Shown here: positions 25,388 to 40,687 of the stretch, one piece after another | Position numbering within the stretch: the stretch's first letter is position 1 | How the letters are laid out: the number at the start of each line of letters is the position of its first letter | Origin: Leptospira ainlahdjerensis | GTDB lineage: Bacteria > Spirochaetota > Leptospiria > Leptospirales > Leptospiraceae | Assembly (NCBI RefSeq): GCF_016919175.1 | Contig: NZ_JAFFPU010000030.1 | Location: 62,001-126,000 of the forward strand | Direction: 5' to 3' | DNA length: 64,000 nucleotides | Made by a program: the position numbers and the translations under genes | Notes under the pieces: model-generated | What the model was told of the DNA's origin: nothing | Databases searched by the model: none | The model's input: only the letters and a program-made list of their open reading frames with translations

Positions 25388-26986
25388 ATGAATATTTCAG
25401 GCGATCTTTCCATATCAGAATATAAACCCCAAAAGCGAGTAACGGAACCCTTGAGTGTGTCCTCTTTTTCCGGTTTGGTCGGAAAGAATTCCTTTATGGA
25501 TCTTATGAAATCGCTTCAGGGATCCGCGCAGAAAGGATTGGATGAGACACTTACCGGAATTCAGAACGTTTTTTCCAAAATAGAAATTCCTGAAAAAAAA
25601 GAGGAAGCAAAAGAAGTTCCCAAAGAAGAATTAGAATCTAAAGAGACATCATCCTCTACTGAAATATCCGAAACCGCAAAGAAGGAAGAAACGGCGCAAG
25701 AAGAGGACGAAGTCGAAACCTTGGAAGAATCGTCCGATATTTCCGTTCTTCCTTGGTTTCTCGTTGCCGATGCAAAATCAGACGAAGCCGTAGATCCAAA
25801 AATTGAAAACGAAATATTAAACGAACTCGAAACGGAAATCCTCTCCGAAGAAGTTGCTCTTTCCGAACCCGAACCGAAACCGCTTACCACAACAGACCTC
25901 GTTCAAACCCTTTTTTCCAAGGAAGAATCCTCCGAATTGTTAAGCGAAGTGGTTATGGAAGAAGAATTGGAAGTTGCCATTCCCGTCCAGGAGCAAATCC
26001 AAGAGGCTCCGGTCAAAACGATCCGGGAAAATAAAATCCGATCCGAACAAAGGGAAGACGTTTCCGTTGAGAACGAATCAAAATTCTTACAAGCCGAATC
26101 GCGCTCTCTCGAATCGACGCCGAAGGATTCAAAGGAGAATCTGAAAAATTTCTCTCAAAAGGAAAATTTTTCTAAAATCGCCGAAGAAAATAAAACCGAA
26201 GTTGCGAAAGAATTAGCGGTCGATTCGGAAAAATGGAAAATCAGCAGGGACAAGAAGACGGATTCTTATCTTCAATTGAAAACTTCTGGAAGAGAAGAGA
26301 TCAAAACGGCGGTCCTCAATCAATTTTCGGAAAACTCCTCCGGAAAATCGGGACAGGAGCAATTTTCTCGAGGAGGATCCGGGGATTCTTACTCTTCCTT
26401 AGTCAAGGGCTCAACGGCACCTAACGTTGTCGGCAGGGAAATGTCGGGATCCGGTAAGGAATTTTCGATATCCAAAGATCAGCAGGTCCTTTCTAAAAAA
26501 GACATTCAGCAAAACTTTCAAAACCTAATCCGTTCCGCGAGGGTTCAAATTCTCGACAACGGGAAGATGGAAGCAAACATTCGCATGAATCCGAAGGATC
26601 TCGGTCAGATGTCGCTTTCCCTTTCCACCGATAAGGACGTAGTCCGAGGAAAACTTTTGGTAGAATCCGATTTCGTCAAACAACAGTTAACCGCGGAACT
26701 CGCGAATCTAAAACAAGAACTCAAGGCGAACGGTCTCGAACTCGAATCTCTCGTGATCGAAGTGAAAGAAAAAGAAGAAACTTTCGCATTCAACGGCGAC
26801 GCCGAAAAACAAAAGCAAGATTCCCATTCTTTTCAAACCGCTTTCGGCGAGGAATGGAACTCCGATTTCAAAAATTCTTCCTGGGAAGAGGACGAACTTT
26901 CTTTGGAAGAAAATTCTTCCGAGTCTCATGGTTTTTCCGAAAAAACCGAAGGGAAAACAGAGAAACTGCTCGATCTGAAAGTATAG
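25388..26986 (+). CDS. fliK: Flagellar hook-length control protein FliK
   Basis: FliK measures hook length and triggers the export switch to filament proteins. The 532-residue protein has a long low-complexity acidic N-terminus and a C-terminal Flg_hook domain from about residue 375 ([20 protein letters not shown] followed by KGLLVESDF-like sequence and [20 protein letters not shown]). ATG 25388 is chosen because GGAG lies 7 bp upstream; the frame runs back to 25298. The order fliK-flgD-flgE is typical of spirochaete flagellar operons. The N-terminal divergence is normal for FliK, so the assignment rests on the C-terminal domain and neighbours. Confidence 0.85.
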   Translation: MNISGDLSISEYKPQKRVTEPLSVSSFSGLVGKNSFMDLMKSLQGSAQKGLDETLTGIQNVFSKIEIPEKKEEAKEVPKEELESKETSSSTEISETAKKEETAQEEDEVETLEESSDISVLPWFLVADAKSDEAVDPKIENEILNELETEILSEEVALSEPEPKPLTTTDLVQTLFSKEESSELLSEVVMEEELEVAIPVQEQIQEAPVKTIRENKIRSEQREDVSVENESKFLQAESRSLESTPKDSKENLKNFSQKENFSKIAEENKTEVAKELAVDSEKWKISRDKKTDSYLQLKTSGREEIKTAVLNQFSENSSGKSGQEQFSRGGSGDSYSSLVKGSTAPNVVGREMSGSGKEFSISKDQQVLSKKDIQQNFQNLIRSARVQILDNGKMEANIRMNPKDLGQMSLSLSTDKDVVRGKLLVESDFVKQQLTAELANLKQELKANGLELESLVIEVKEKEETFAFNGDAEKQKQDSHSFQTAFGEEWNSDFKNSSWEEDELSLEENSSESHGFSEKTEGKTEKLLDLKV

Positions 26987-27004
26987 GCCTCGGAGGAAAT
27001 CATC

Positions 27005-27715
<711 letters not shown>

Positions 27716-27742
27716 ACAAAGGATAATCGAGGTAACAGCTTT

Positions 27743-29137
<1,395 letters not shown>

Positions 29138-29150
29138 GAATTCTTTAACT

Positions 29151-29210
29151 ATTTCTTCTTAGGCAACTTTAGTCTGTCTAAGAAGAAATTCTCCTTTCTT
29201 TGGAGAATTT
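29151..29210 (+). terminator. Two overlapping hairpins after flgE
   Basis: ATTTCTTCTTAG (29151-29162) pairs perfectly with CTAAGAAGAAAT (29178-29189). A second hairpin, AAATTCTCC (29186-29194) with GGAGAATTT (29202-29210), shares four bases with the first, so the two cannot form fully together. The first starts 13 bp after the flgE stop and is a good candidate for transcript-end processing or termination, though T runs are short. Confidence 0.55.
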
Positions 29211-29385
29211 CCAAAACATTGTTCATTTTTTTCTCAGATTGCCGTTTCCCTTCAATATTATCCTAAAAGACTGAATTTTAAGAAGTTTTCATTTCTTAAA
29301 TAACAGTTAATTTTTTTTGACAGGTTTCGGGAAAAATTCTCTTTCCACTATATTTCCAGTACGGTTTCATTGGTTCCTAGAAAGG

Positions 29386-31368
29386 ATGAGTCAGAAGTTC
29401 CCTAAATACATAGTCACGGACTCCCGTTCAATCGCCAAAAGACTCAATCCGGTTACTTCACGTTTAGAAGTCCAGTTTTTAGAATTGAAAGAATTCTTTG
29501 AATCTGAGGCCATTCGTGATTCCGTCGGCTTCTTGAACGTAATTTTTTATCTTACCGTTCCCACCTTAAAAGAATTTCAAAGACAGATTCATAAACAGTT
29601 TCAGGGGAATCCCTTGATTCTCAGTCGTTTTATTCTGAACGATAGTCTGGATTATACGGAATCGCAGGATTTGAAAATCGAAGACGATTTGATTTTTACA
29701 ATTCTACCTGAAACTTCTTCGGATGTGATTCTTAACAAAACGGTTCTGAACGCTTTTACTCAGATTCAGATGATTACTGATCAGTTCGATCTCCAGCACA
29801 AAGTAAATACGACAAAATACGAAATTTCAAAATTGACTCGGATCGGAATCAGTCTTGCCGATGAGAAAGATTTTCATAAACTTTTAAGAGAAATTATTTT
29901 TAGCGCGAGAGAGATTGCGGTGGCCGACTCGGGTTCTCTCTATCTCGTTGAAAAGGATGATCTTGGCTTTATAAAAAATTTGAGATTTAAGATTTCTTCC
30001 ATGGATATCGATACAGAAGAATTTTTACTTCCGATTAATAAGTCGAGTATCGCGGGTTATGTAGCGGCTACGGGTAAAATTTTAAATATTCCGGATGTCT
30101 ACGATTTACCCGAGGACGCGGAATATACGTTTAACAGTAATTTCGACGTTTTATCCAATTACCATACGAAATCCATGCTGGTAGTTCCTATGAAAAATCA
30201 TAGAAACGAAGTGGTAGGGGTTATTCAACTTATCAATAAAAAAAGAAACTTCAATCAGAAGTTAACCGTAGACCAGATGAAGGGGAAGGATATTCTTCCC
30301 TTTGACGACTATTCCGCGCAGCTTGTGATGAGCGTGGCTGGGCAGGCCGCGGTCGCGATTCAGAATAATAATCTTTTACAGGAAATAGAAACACTTTTTG
30401 AAGGATTTGTGACGGCCTCCGTAAACGCGATCGAATCTCGCGATCCGACCACTAGCGGACATTCGTTTCGAGTCGCTCTTCTTACGGTCGGTCTTGCGGA
30501 GACTGTAGATCTGGTCGGGGACGGAAAATATAAGGATGTCAAATTTTCCAAAGAACAGATCAAAGAAATACGTTATGCGTCTTTGTTGCACGATTTTGGG
30601 AAAGTAGGGGTTCGGGAAAAGGTTCTGGTAAAATCCAAAAAATTGGAAGACTATGAACTGGAGTTGATTCGTTGGAGATTTCAATATATCAAAAAGGATA
30701 TCGAATCTCGGATTCTACAAAAGAAAACTGATTATCTTAAAAAACATGGTAGTGCAGGTTTTCCGGATTATGAAACATCTCTCGAATTCGAACTTCAGGT
30801 TGAATATCAGAAGCTTGATCAAATGTTTCAGATCGTAATTGATTCTAACGAACCTTCTATTTTAGAAGAATCTAATTTTCAAATGTTAGAAGAAATTGCG
30901 AAGGTGAACTACTCCACAACCGCCGGTGAAAATCTAAATCTCATTTCTCCTTATGAATTCGGTTTTCTTACGATCAAAAAAGGTTCTTTAGACTTTGCAG
31001 AAAGAAAAGAAATTGAATCGCACGTGGAGCATACGTTCCAATTTTTAAGTAAAATTCCATGGACGGGCGATTTGAAGATGGTTCCGTCTATCGCCCACGC
31101 GCATCACGAGAGGTTGGATGGGACCGGTTATCCAAGAGGTTTAGCCGGTGATTCGATTCCGATTCAATCAAAAATTATGACGATCTCCGATATTTTCGAC
31201 GCCCTTACTGATAAGGATCGACCCTATAAGAGGGCCGTCCCTTTGGAACGAGCTTTGGACATTCTTCAGATGGAAGCCCGCGAAAATCATGTGGACCAGG
31301 ATCTTCTTAAGATTTTTATCGAAGGTAAGGTCTATGAAAAACTTTCTAATTCCGGATATCTACGTTAA
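29386..31368 (+). CDS. GAF/HD-GYP c-di-GMP phosphodiesterase with an insertion
   Basis: About 660 residues from ATG 29386 (the frame is open to a TTG at 29317). A GAF-type domain spans about residues 150-335, followed by an HD-GYP domain: [16 protein letters not shown], the HD pair His402-Asp403 in [17 protein letters not shown], and [11 protein letters not shown] (GYP at 581-583). HD-GYP enzymes hydrolyse c-di-GMP to pGpG or GMP. In family members I know, HD and GYP are about 60-65 residues apart; here they are 180 apart, so about 115 residues are inserted (helical, Glu/Tyr-rich, from [20 protein letters not shown] on). It is monocistronic after the flagellar terminator and may act on motility. 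Confidence 0.85.
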   Translation: MSQKFPKYIVTDSRSIAKRLNPVTSRLEVQFLELKEFFESEAIRDSVGFLNVIFYLTVPTLKEFQRQIHKQFQGNPLILSRFILNDSLDYTESQDLKIEDDLIFTILPETSSDVILNKTVLNAFTQIQMITDQFDLQHKVNTTKYEISKLTRIGISLADEKDFHKLLREIIFSAREIAVADSGSLYLVEKDDLGFIKNLRFKISSMDIDTEEFLLPINKSSIAGYVAATGKILNIPDVYDLPEDAEYTFNSNFDVLSNYHTKSMLVVPMKNHRNEVVGVIQLINKKRNFNQKLTVDQMKGKDILPFDDYSAQLVMSVAGQAAVAIQNNNLLQEIETLFEGFVTASVNAIESRDPTTSGHSFRVALLTVGLAETVDLVGDGKYKDVKFSKEQIKEIRYASLLHDFGKVGVREKVLVKSKKLEDYELELIRWRFQYIKKDIESRILQKKTDYLKKHGSAGFPDYETSLEFELQVEYQKLDQMFQIVIDSNEPSILEESNFQMLEEIAKVNYSTTAGENLNLISPYEFGFLTIKKGSLDFAERKEIESHVEHTFQFLSKIPWTGDLKMVPSIAHAHHERLDGTGYPRGLAGDSIPIQSKIMTISDIFDALTDKDRPYKRAVPLERALDILQMEARENHVDQDLLKIFIEGKVYEKLSNSGYLR

Positions 31369-31458
31369 CAGAAGATCAAGTTTTTATTTCCACAGTTTAA
31401 ATTGTTTATCTTTTCCTGTTTCAAAACTCAAGGTAACATTCGGTTCGTACAAGGCCTT

Positions 31459-31980
31459 AAGGTTGGGGCCGGGTTTATGCAAAGTTCGTCTAAACGCACT
31501 GTGCAATGAAGTTAGTTCGCTTTGAGTTGTCTTAATTACGAGTGAGAATCAGTTTTCACTGGCCGATCCGAACTTATAAGAAGTTCGTCTAAACGCAAAG
31601 TCTTTAACAGACTCGCTTTGAGTTTTTGTACCTCCGACGGTTAGAGTTTTGCTTTCATCGGTTGGGGCCGGGTTTATACGAAGTTCGTCTAAACACACGG
31701 TGCTAAAAAGTTTGCTTTGTATTGTCTTAATTACGAGTGTGAATCAGTTTTCACTGGCCGATCCGCACTTATAAGAAGTTCGTCTAAACGCATAGTTTTA
31801 AACAAATTCGCTTAGTGTTGTAGTGCTCCGACGGCGAGAATTTTACGTTCATCGGTTGGGGCCGGGTTTATCCGAAGTTCGTCTAAACGCGTAGTCTTTA
31901 ACAGATTCACTTAATGTTGTCGTAGCTCCGACGGCAAGAATTTCCGTTGATTCACATAACCGAAGTTCGCCTAAACACAC
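31459..31980. repeat. Tandem repeat array 1 (AAGTTCGYCTAAACGC core)
   Basis: Six copies of the core AAGTTCGTCTAAACGC (with variants) start at 31482, 31581, 31681, 31776, 31875 and 31963, intervals of 99, 100, 95, 99 and 88 bp. Alternate units differ: one type is preceded by GGTTGGGGCCGGGTTTAT, the other by GTTTTCACTGGCCGATCC, so a higher-order unit of about 195 bp is repeated. The 850 bp from 31369 to 32221 contains no gene. The same core recurs in the array at 35910-36232. Confidence 0.88.
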
Positions 31981-32221
31981 GACCATCGGTCTTAGTTTCC
32001 TGCTGTCCTAACTTCGACTATTCACTGATAGGAACTCAAAAGTGGTGAACCTTGTATTATCCTCTAAAAACATAAGTCTCAACCAAACTATGAGTAGAAG
32101 ATATCGAAACGAAGGATAATTAAATCGATTCAAACGGCGGAGGTTTTTTGTGCCTATTTCCGAAATTCCGATTTAATACTGGAATATGGGACGTAAAGAG
32201 GAGGCGTAAAAAATATTCTAA

Positions 32222-33613
<1,392 letters not shown>

Positions 33614-33634
33614 TTTTTGACCTTGGAACTGTGA

Positions 33635-33662
33635 TTGACAGGTTATTTTCACCCCCGATAGT
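33635..33662 (+). promoter_or_regulatory. Possible sigma70-type promoter for STAS-trpC
   Basis: TTGACA at 33635-33640 is followed after 16 bp by GATAGT (33657-33662), four of six matching the -10 consensus, 30 bp before the TTG start at 33693. It lies in the murD/STAS divergent region. Confidence 0.4.
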
Positions 33663-33692
33663 TGTCAGTAGCAAAAACTTAAGGATATTCCC

Positions 33693-34025
<333 letters not shown>

Positions 34026-34032
34026 GCCTCTG

Positions 34033-34791
34033 ATGTCTTCTACTCAATTGCACCGGGTTCTCCGGGAAATTATCGCCACCAAGCAGAACGAAATCCAAAA
34101 TACTCCGAGTTTTGATCCTGCACCATATCAAGGACTCGGACTTCGAGAATCCCTCAGAAGTCGTAAGTTCTCGATCATTGCAGAATGTAAAAGGAAAAGT
34201 CCTTCCGCCGGTGAAATTCGTTCCGAATATGATCCGGTAAAGATCGCTAGCGTTTACGAAGAGTGTGGCGCGTCTGCGATTTCCGTTTTGACCGATCGAG
34301 ATTATTTCGGAGGTTCTTTGGATGACTTGAGAAACGTTTCCTCGAAAGTAAGAATTCCGGTTTTGAGAAAGGATTTTATTTTGGACGAAGTTCAGATCCG
34401 GGAAGCGAGGGAATATGGTGCGTCCGCGATCCTTCTTATCGTAAGAATTTTGAGTCCAGAGAAAATCAAAACGTTTTTAAAATCCGCTTCCTCTTTGGGA
34501 ATGGATTGTCTTGTGGAAGTCCATACTTCGGAAGAGGCGAAGTTGGCTTTGGGCTGTGGGGCTGAAATTATAGGAATCAACACAAGAGATTTGGATACGT
34601 TTCAGATTCATCAGAACCTTGTGGAAGAGGTTTCTTCATTTTTACCACCTAATATAGTTAAGGTGGGAGAGTCGGGGGTGAAAAATCGTTCGGACCTAGA
34701 TAATTTTCGAAAGCTCGTGGACGCCGCCCTGATCGGAACCTACTTTATGGAAAAGTCCGATATTCACAAGGCTTGGCTCGATCTATTTTAG
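34033..34791 (+). CDS. trpC: Indole-3-glycerol phosphate synthase
   Basis: TrpC closes the indole ring in tryptophan synthesis (CdRP to IGP). The 252-residue TIM barrel shows [75 protein letters not shown] and [15 protein letters not shown], all family signatures. ATG 34033 lies 7 bp after the STAS stop. Other trp genes are not adjacent, so trpC is detached from a trp operon here. A hairpin directly at its stop should end the transcript. Confidence 0.95.
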   Translation: MSSTQLHRVLREIIATKQNEIQNTPSFDPAPYQGLGLRESLRSRKFSIIAECKRKSPSAGEIRSEYDPVKIASVYEECGASAISVLTDRDYFGGSLDDLRNVSSKVRIPVLRKDFILDEVQIREAREYGASAILLIVRILSPEKIKTFLKSASSLGMDCLVEVHTSEEAKLALGCGAEIIGINTRDLDTFQIHQNLVEEVSSFLPPNIVKVGESGVKNRSDLDNFRKLVDAALIGTYFMEKSDIHKAWLDLF

Positions 34792-34818
34792 AATATTCTC
34801 ATATTCTTTAATTTTTCC
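34790..34818 (+). terminator. Rho-independent-like terminator after trpC
   Basis: AGAATAT (34790-34796), a 4-nt loop TCTC, and ATATTCT (34801-34807) form a perfect 7-bp stem starting within the trpC stop codon, followed by TTAATTTTT. The stem is AT-rich and so moderately strong. Confidence 0.55.
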
Positions 34819-34921
34819 GGAAAAGGCACACCGGATTTAGCGCGGTTTTTCATTAAGGGCTTTGTAAAGCCTTCCGCAAAGTTGCGCATAAAACTTGATA
34901 CACTCCGAACGAAAGCATAAT

Positions 34922-35160
34922 CTTACCCACAAGTTAAGAGTAGATACAACATGAATCTTCCCGAGACAAGGGTTTTGCAGGAGTTCCTACATGGGGATTT
35001 TTCCTTGCAAAATTAGAATTCTGTGATATAGAGAAGTCTCCGGAATTTTTCCCGCCACCGCTCCCCTCCACCCGAAATTTGGGCGGGGCGCGCAACTTTT
35101 ACGGAAGAATTGTCGGAGTGCCTACAATTTATCTGAAGATTCAGACAACTTGTGGGTAAG
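34922..35160. mobile_element. MITE-like element with 14-bp terminal inverted repeats
   Basis: CTTACCCACAAGTT at 34922-34935 is the exact reverse complement of AACTTGTGGGTAAG at 35147-35160. The 239 bp between and including them has no gene but carries GGAGTTCCTAC, a GC-rich segment with CCTCCACCC and GGGCGGGGCGCGC, and GGAGTGCCTAC. No target-site duplication is clear in the flanks. Related, more decayed sequence occurs at 12290-12610. The rest of the gap from 34792 to 35479 contains two more short GGAGTTCCYAC motifs near 35181 and 35251 and nothing else I can name. Whether it was ever mobile is inference. Confidence 0.62.
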
Positions 35161-35479
35161 GATATGAACCAAAGCGAGGGAGTTCCCACAGGTTCCTTTT
35201 CTTAGCCGGTTCAAGAAGATTCTAAGGAACTGAATTCTGTTAGCTTTTATTGGAGTTCCTACATTTTTTTCGGTTTTGGAAGAGGGCCTAGACTTTCAGA
35301 GAGGTTTCTCGTTTCTTCAAATTTCCAAAATGCTTTTTGAATTTCGGGATTTCCGTTTCTCGGCAAAGGATCGTCCTCTAAGGAACTTTTTCTGTAGACA
35401 TTTATCAATAGAAAAGCGCGAATTTTAGAATGAAAGTTCTTAAAATCTCAGAGTTGATTTGAGAAGAGTGGGGAAAGTT

Positions 35480-35869
35480 ATGATTCAATATTCCTTTTTT
35501 TGGTTGTTTCTTCTCGTTTTTGCGTTTTTAAATGCGATGATTCGAGAACTTACTTATAAAAATTATTTCGGGGAATTTTTATCGCACCAGATTTCGGTTT
35601 TTTCCGGAATTTTTCTTCTAAGTATTCCAATCGCTTGGATCGCGAAACATTATCCATTTACAAATTCGAGACAGTCGATCTTGGTCGGCGTTCTTTGGTT
35701 GATTTTTACTGAGGTCTTTGAATTTACGATGATCGTCTTTTGGTCCCAAAAGCCGCTCTCCGATTTCTATCGAGCCCACGATATTTTCATAGGTGAACTT
35801 TGGGTTTTGATCTTGCTCTGGATCGCGGTTTCTCCTTATTTCTTTTTTAAAATTCTGAATCGTTCTTAA
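35480..35869 (+). CDS. Small membrane protein, unknown function
   Basis: About 129 residues with four predicted membrane segments (SFFWLFLLVFAFLNAMI, ISVFSGIFLLSIPIAWI, ILVGVLWLIFTEVFEFTMIV, WVLILLWIAVSPYFFF). ATG 35480 has GGGGAAAG just upstream and is preferred to a TTG at 35459. It is isolated between two repeat regions. I cannot name a family. Confidence 0.72.
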   Translation: MIQYSFFWLFLLVFAFLNAMIRELTYKNYFGEFLSHQISVFSGIFLLSIPIAWIAKHYPFTNSRQSILVGVLWLIFTEVFEFTMIVFWSQKPLSDFYRAHDIFIGELWVLILLWIAVSPYFFFKILNRS

Positions 35870-35909
35870 AAGAAAAAAGACTCAGGTAGGAGAATCGGTC
35901 TTCCTTCAC

Positions 35910-36232
35910 GGGTTTATCCGAAGTTCGCCTAAACGCGCGGTGCAGTAAAGCTGCTTTATGTTGTCGTAGCTCCGACGGGAGAATTTTGCTTTCACCGATT
36001 GACGCTGGGCTTATCCGAAGTTCGTCTAAACGCGCGATGCAGTAACATTTGCGTTGTGGTTATCGTTACTACGACCGAAGGCTCGATCTTAACAATCGGA
36101 TTTTGTGCACTTATCCGAAGTTCGCCTAAACGCGCGGTGCAGTAAAGTTCGCTTTGTGATTATCGTAACACCGACTGAGAGAATAGGGCTTCTCTGTTGA
36201 TCCGCACTTATCCGAAGTTCGCCTAAGCGCGA
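35910..36232. repeat. Tandem repeat array 2 (AAGTTCGYCTAAACGC core)
   Basis: Four copies of the core start at 35921, 36018, 36118 and 36215 (intervals 97, 100, 97 bp). Each is preceded by TTATCCG; three continue CGCGCGGTGCAGTAA or a close variant, the fourth CGCGAGCC. The units match array 1 at 31459-31980 in core and period but are more alike among themselves. The remaining gap to rlmN (36233-36488) shows nothing further that I can name. Confidence 0.88.
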
Positions 36233-36488
36233 GCCAGTTTAGGACAAAGCCAAGCTAGACCTAACATTCCACCAAGATTCACTCAAGGGAACCTTGGTGC
36301 CACGGAAGGAAGAAATGACATAAGAATTCTTATAAAAAGAAAGACGCGATTTTGAAAAGAATCAAAATAAATGTTTCTCGATTCTTTGAATTTGTCTGCG
36401 ATAGAGGACTCCTTTTTTTATTTCGCTGAAAAATCGAGATTGAAAAGAGTTTTCTCTACGAGCACAGAGAAAAACATCGACTTGTAGG

Positions 36489-37559
36489 ATGATTTCCATG
36501 ACTCAGGATACGATAGGCGACGTTCAAACCGGAAAGATTCCTTTAAAAGGAAGAACCTTAAAAGAACTTTCGGATATCATGTCTTCTCTTGGTGAAAAAC
36601 CTTTTCGTGCCAAGCAGATCTATCATGGTCTCTATGTAAATCGTTACGAATCCTGGGAACAGTTCACTACATTCTCCAAAGCTCTTAAAGAAAAGTTAGA
36701 AGAACTCTGCTCCCTCACTCGTCTTCACGTTGCCAAACATCTCAAGTCCGTAGATGGAACTCAAAAGTTTACCTTCAGTTCCGAGCCTAACAACGGAAAA
36801 GAATTCGAAGCCGTTTGGATTCCCTCCGGCGACGGTGGAAGAAAGACGATCTGTATTTCTTCCCAAGTGGGTTGTACTCTTAACTGTAAATTCTGCGCGA
36901 CAGCAAAATTGGAATTTCAAGGAAATCTCAAAGCTCACGAGATCGTAGATCAGATTCTCCAAGTGGAAAGAATCGTCGGCGATAGAGCGACTAACGTTGT
37001 TTTTATGGGAATGGGAGAACCGTTTCACAACTATTTCAACGTCATTCGCGCGGCTTCCATCCTTCACGATCCGGACGCTCTCAATCTGGGCGCTAAAAAA
37101 ATCACGATCTCCACTTCCGGGGTCGTCAACGGAATCAGACGTTTTATTGAAAATAAAGAACCTTATAACTTTGCGATCTCCCTCAATCATCCGGATCCGA
37201 ACGGAAGAAAGGAAATCATGGATATCGAGGAAAAATTCGCACTTCCCGAACTCATACAAGCCGCGAAGGATTTTACGAGAGAATTGAATCGAAGAATCAC
37301 ATTCGAATACGTTATGATTCCCGGCGTCAACATGGGACAAGAGAACGCGAACAAGCTCGTGAAGATCGCGAGATCCATGGATTGTAAGATCAACGTCATT
37401 CCTCTCAATACGGAGTTCTTCGGTTGGAGAAGACCCACGAGAAGCGAGGTAGAAGAATTCATTGCGCTCTTGGAACCGGCCGGCGTTCCGATCCTCAACC
37501 GAAGATCTCCCGGAAAAGATATTTTCGGGGCCTGTGGAATGCTCGCCTCAAAAAGTTGA
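36489..37559 (+). CDS. rlmN: Dual-specificity 23S rRNA/tRNA adenine-C2 methyltransferase RlmN
   Basis: A radical-SAM enzyme that methylates C2 of A2503 in 23S rRNA and A37 of certain tRNAs. The 356-residue protein has the iron-sulfur motif [54 protein letters not shown] and a C-terminal Cys in [10 protein letters not shown], which provides the methyl-carrying cysteine in this family. The start is ATG 36489; ATG 36498 is possible, with AGGA about 8 bp upstream. It ends 30 bp before a Cys-rich lipoprotein gene. Confidence 0.96.
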   Translation: MISMTQDTIGDVQTGKIPLKGRTLKELSDIMSSLGEKPFRAKQIYHGLYVNRYESWEQFTTFSKALKEKLEELCSLTRLHVAKHLKSVDGTQKFTFSSEPNNGKEFEAVWIPSGDGGRKTICISSQVGCTLNCKFCATAKLEFQGNLKAHEIVDQILQVERIVGDRATNVVFMGMGEPFHNYFNVIRAASILHDPDALNLGAKKITISTSGVVNGIRRFIENKEPYNFAISLNHPDPNGRKEIMDIEEKFALPELIQAAKDFTRELNRRITFEYVMIPGVNMGQENANKLVKIARSMDCKINVIPLNTEFFGWRRPTRSEVEEFIALLEPAGVPILNRRSPGKDIFGACGMLASKS

Positions 37560-37589
37560 CCTCAGCTTTCCTTTTTGAAAAATGGGGGA

Positions 37590-37877
<288 letters not shown>

Positions 37878-37891
37878 TAAAGGAATAGAAA

Positions 37892-39625
37892 ATGAATTCA
37901 ATCACTTCCGATAAACCTCTGATTTCCATCAAAGTCCTTTTTGTTTTTCTTTTGATTTCGATTCTTCCTTTGTTTCTCACGCTTCCTCTCGATGTGATCG
38001 ATATCGATTCTTCCCAATACGCTGAGATTTCGAGAGAAATGGTCGAGGGAGGAAATCCGTTTTTTATTCGAGACAACGGAAGAAGATATCTGGATAAACC
38101 GATTCTCACGTTTTGGAAAATTTCCCTTTCCTTTCTTGTCTTCGGTTATCAAAATTTCGCGTTTCGCCTTCCGGCCCTTCTTTTTACGTTTCTTTCCTTC
38201 TGGGGGATTTTTAAACTCACGGAATTGTATTCCGGAAGTCGCCTTCGCGCTTGGATCGCCGTATTCTTATATTCTCTTTCGCCCGGCCTCTATTCGATGG
38301 TCGTGGATCCGAAGATCGACGTCTACCTGACTCCGTATCTGATTTTGGTCCATGCATTCTATTATTTGGGATTTAAGAAGAATCGAAATTATTATTATCT
38401 TATGTATTTTGCGATGGGCCTCGGTTTTATCACGAAGGGCCCGATCGCGATGGTGATTCCCGCCTTGTCGATCGGAGGAGATATTCTTTTTAGAAGGGAC
38501 TGGAAGCGTCTTCTGGAGATGAAGTTGTTTCCGGGCGCGTTTCTTGCGATCCTTCCTCCGGTTCTCTGGTCGATTCCTCTTTATCTTGAGTTTCAGACCT
38601 ACGGCCCTTATTTCTTTTTGTGGATTCAATCCTTTGGAAGATTCTATGTGAAGATGTACAACCAAAAATTCAATCCTCTCTTTTTCTATTCCAACTTTTC
38701 CTGGGCGTTCGGAATTTTTATTCTTCCCTTTGCCGGTTTTGTGATCGATCGGGTGAGTAAGTTTTTCAAAGAAGGAAAATCAAAGGGAGTGTTTCAGAAT
38801 ATTCTAAAAAATGAATATAAGAATTTGGATTTTGTTCCCGGATTTTGGCTTTTTCTGTTCTTGTTTTTGATCAGCTTTTCAAGATATCAACTTCCGCAGT
38901 ATATCTATTGGTGTCTTCCCGCCGCGGCGGTAATCGGTGCGGGAGTTTTAGAATCGATTCTTCTTTCTTTGAAAGATTCCGAAAAAGGAGATTTCTTTTT
39001 GCGAATCGGAGTCGTTCTTCTTTTGATCACCGCCGGAGCTTTTTTGGTCACGATCTTGATTCTTCCCGTCTTAAGCATTCAAGTTGGCTGGAGTTATCTG
39101 ATCCTTCCTTTGATTTATGTAGCCGTTTTTATCTGGGTTTATTTTCAATCGGGTAGGGAAGGGCTTCTTCTTGCGTCTTGGATCTTTCCTGTGTCTTTGT
39201 TTTTTTCCGTCGTGAGTTTGTATCTCTATCCGATGTTGACTTCGTATCAACCTTCGAAAGAGATCGGAACTTTTATTCGAGAGAATGAACCTGGAAAGGA
39301 AAAACTTTTTCTCTTCGGAGTTCCCGCTTCCAAAAGATCTTATGCTTATTATTCGCAAAGGATTTCGAGAACCCTTTTTGATCCTGCGATTTTGGTCGAG
39401 GCGATCCAAAAGGACGGACAACGTTATCTGATCGTTCAGGACAAGTGGTTGAGTAAGATGGATGAATTCTTTGGCAAAGACGTTCAGTTTGAAACGGTAA
39501 AAGAATACCCTTCTTATAAAGTGGCGACTCCGGAAGGGAAGTTCTTTCTCAAATCACAAAGAGAGAAGATCACAGGAAAGGTGATTCTGATGCGAGCCAC
39601 GTTAAAAAAATCGGAGAAAAAATAA
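37892..39625 (+). CDS. ArnT/GT39-like membrane glycosyltransferase
   Basis: A 577-residue membrane protein of the dolichyl/polyprenyl-phosphate-sugar transferase type. The first extracytoplasmic loop holds the catalytic-type Asp ([17 protein letters not shown]) and [17 protein letters not shown], a hallmark of ArnT and GT39 proteins. About ten to twelve membrane segments cover residues 10-460, and a soluble C-terminal region follows. These enzymes move a sugar from a lipid carrier to lipid A, lipids or proteins on the periplasmic side; the acceptor here is unknown. AAGGA lies 8 bp before ATG 37892. Confidence 0.85.
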   Translation: MNSITSDKPLISIKVLFVFLLISILPLFLTLPLDVIDIDSSQYAEISREMVEGGNPFFIRDNGRRYLDKPILTFWKISLSFLVFGYQNFAFRLPALLFTFLSFWGIFKLTELYSGSRLRAWIAVFLYSLSPGLYSMVVDPKIDVYLTPYLILVHAFYYLGFKKNRNYYYLMYFAMGLGFITKGPIAMVIPALSIGGDILFRRDWKRLLEMKLFPGAFLAILPPVLWSIPLYLEFQTYGPYFFLWIQSFGRFYVKMYNQKFNPLFFYSNFSWAFGIFILPFAGFVIDRVSKFFKEGKSKGVFQNILKNEYKNLDFVPGFWLFLFLFLISFSRYQLPQYIYWCLPAAAVIGAGVLESILLSLKDSEKGDFFLRIGVVLLLITAGAFLVTILILPVLSIQVGWSYLILPLIYVAVFIWVYFQSGREGLLLASWIFPVSLFFSVVSLYLYPMLTSYQPSKEIGTFIRENEPGKEKLFLFGVPASKRSYAYYSQRISRTLFDPAILVEAIQKDGQRYLIVQDKWLSKMDEFFGKDVQFETVKEYPSYKVATPEGKFFLKSQREKITGKVILMRATLKKSEKK

Positions 39626-39645
39626 GAGTCCGTAAAAAATGATGA

Positions 39646-39664
39646 GGAGAATTTTCGATTCTCC
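39646..39664 (+). terminator. Hairpin after glycosyltransferase gene
   Basis: GGAGAAT (39646-39652) and ATTCTCC (39658-39664) form a 7-bp stem with a 5-nt loop 20 bp after the stop. No T run follows, so termination is only possible. Confidence 0.35.
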
Positions 39665-40012
<348 letters not shown>

Positions 40013-40501
40013 ATGCTGGAGCGAATGACCTCGATTCTTTTTCTCACCCTATTTTTTGCCGCATTGCCCGCTTGGTTTTTGTCCACCTTGGAAGGATGGA
40101 TTTCCGTCGACTGCGTTCCAAAAAAATCCGCCCATACTCTGGAATGTACGATATCGGAAAGATTTGCATTCACTTCTCGTAGCGTTGTTTACATGGCAAG
40201 AGGCGCACGTTCTTTAAAAAATTTCCAGAAAAGTAGAAAAGGAACGAACGTAACGTATCAGCTGATTCTTTTGACGCCGTCAGGTGAAGAATCGGTTCTG
40301 CGTTCTCCGATCGGAAACTCGATCGTCGATCGGATCGCAAACGATTTGAACGCAGCTCTTGAGTCTCGTTCGGGGCCATACCATGCAAAAATAAATCCGG
40401 ATCCATTGTTTTGGCTGACATCTTTCTTGCTTTTCCTCTTTGCAAGTGTCGGTCTTTTGATCGCTCTTTTTACGAAACGATCCCCGAAGAGAATTCCGTG
40501 A
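40013..40501 (+). CDS. Two-segment membrane protein, unknown function
   Basis: About 162 residues with an N-terminal hydrophobic segment (SILFLTLFFAALPAWFLSTL) and another near the C-terminus (WLTSFLLFLFASVGLLIALF). Between them is a domain of about 100 residues with two Cys (SVDCVPKKSAHTLECTISER) and QKSRKGTNVTYQLILLTPSG. Start is ATG 40013; ATG 40025 or a TTG at 40004 are alternatives. Not recognised as a named family. Confidence 0.65.
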   Translation: MLERMTSILFLTLFFAALPAWFLSTLEGWISVDCVPKKSAHTLECTISERFAFTSRSVVYMARGARSLKNFQKSRKGTNVTYQLILLTPSGEESVLRSPIGNSIVDRIANDLNAALESRSGPYHAKINPDPLFWLTSFLLFLFASVGLLIALFTKRSPKRIP

Positions 40502-40687
40502 TTGAAGTAAGTTTTTATCTTTTGATCTTCACCTTTTTTTTGGATGTAAGGTTTTCATTTTCACAACGTCGTTGAGGATGCGATTTTTTGAAGTTCGAGA
40601 CTATATAAAGTAAATAGCATATAGATTCGCTATACCGAGAAAATTATACTTTGTTCATGCTTTTGATCCCCTTATATTCAGGGCACA

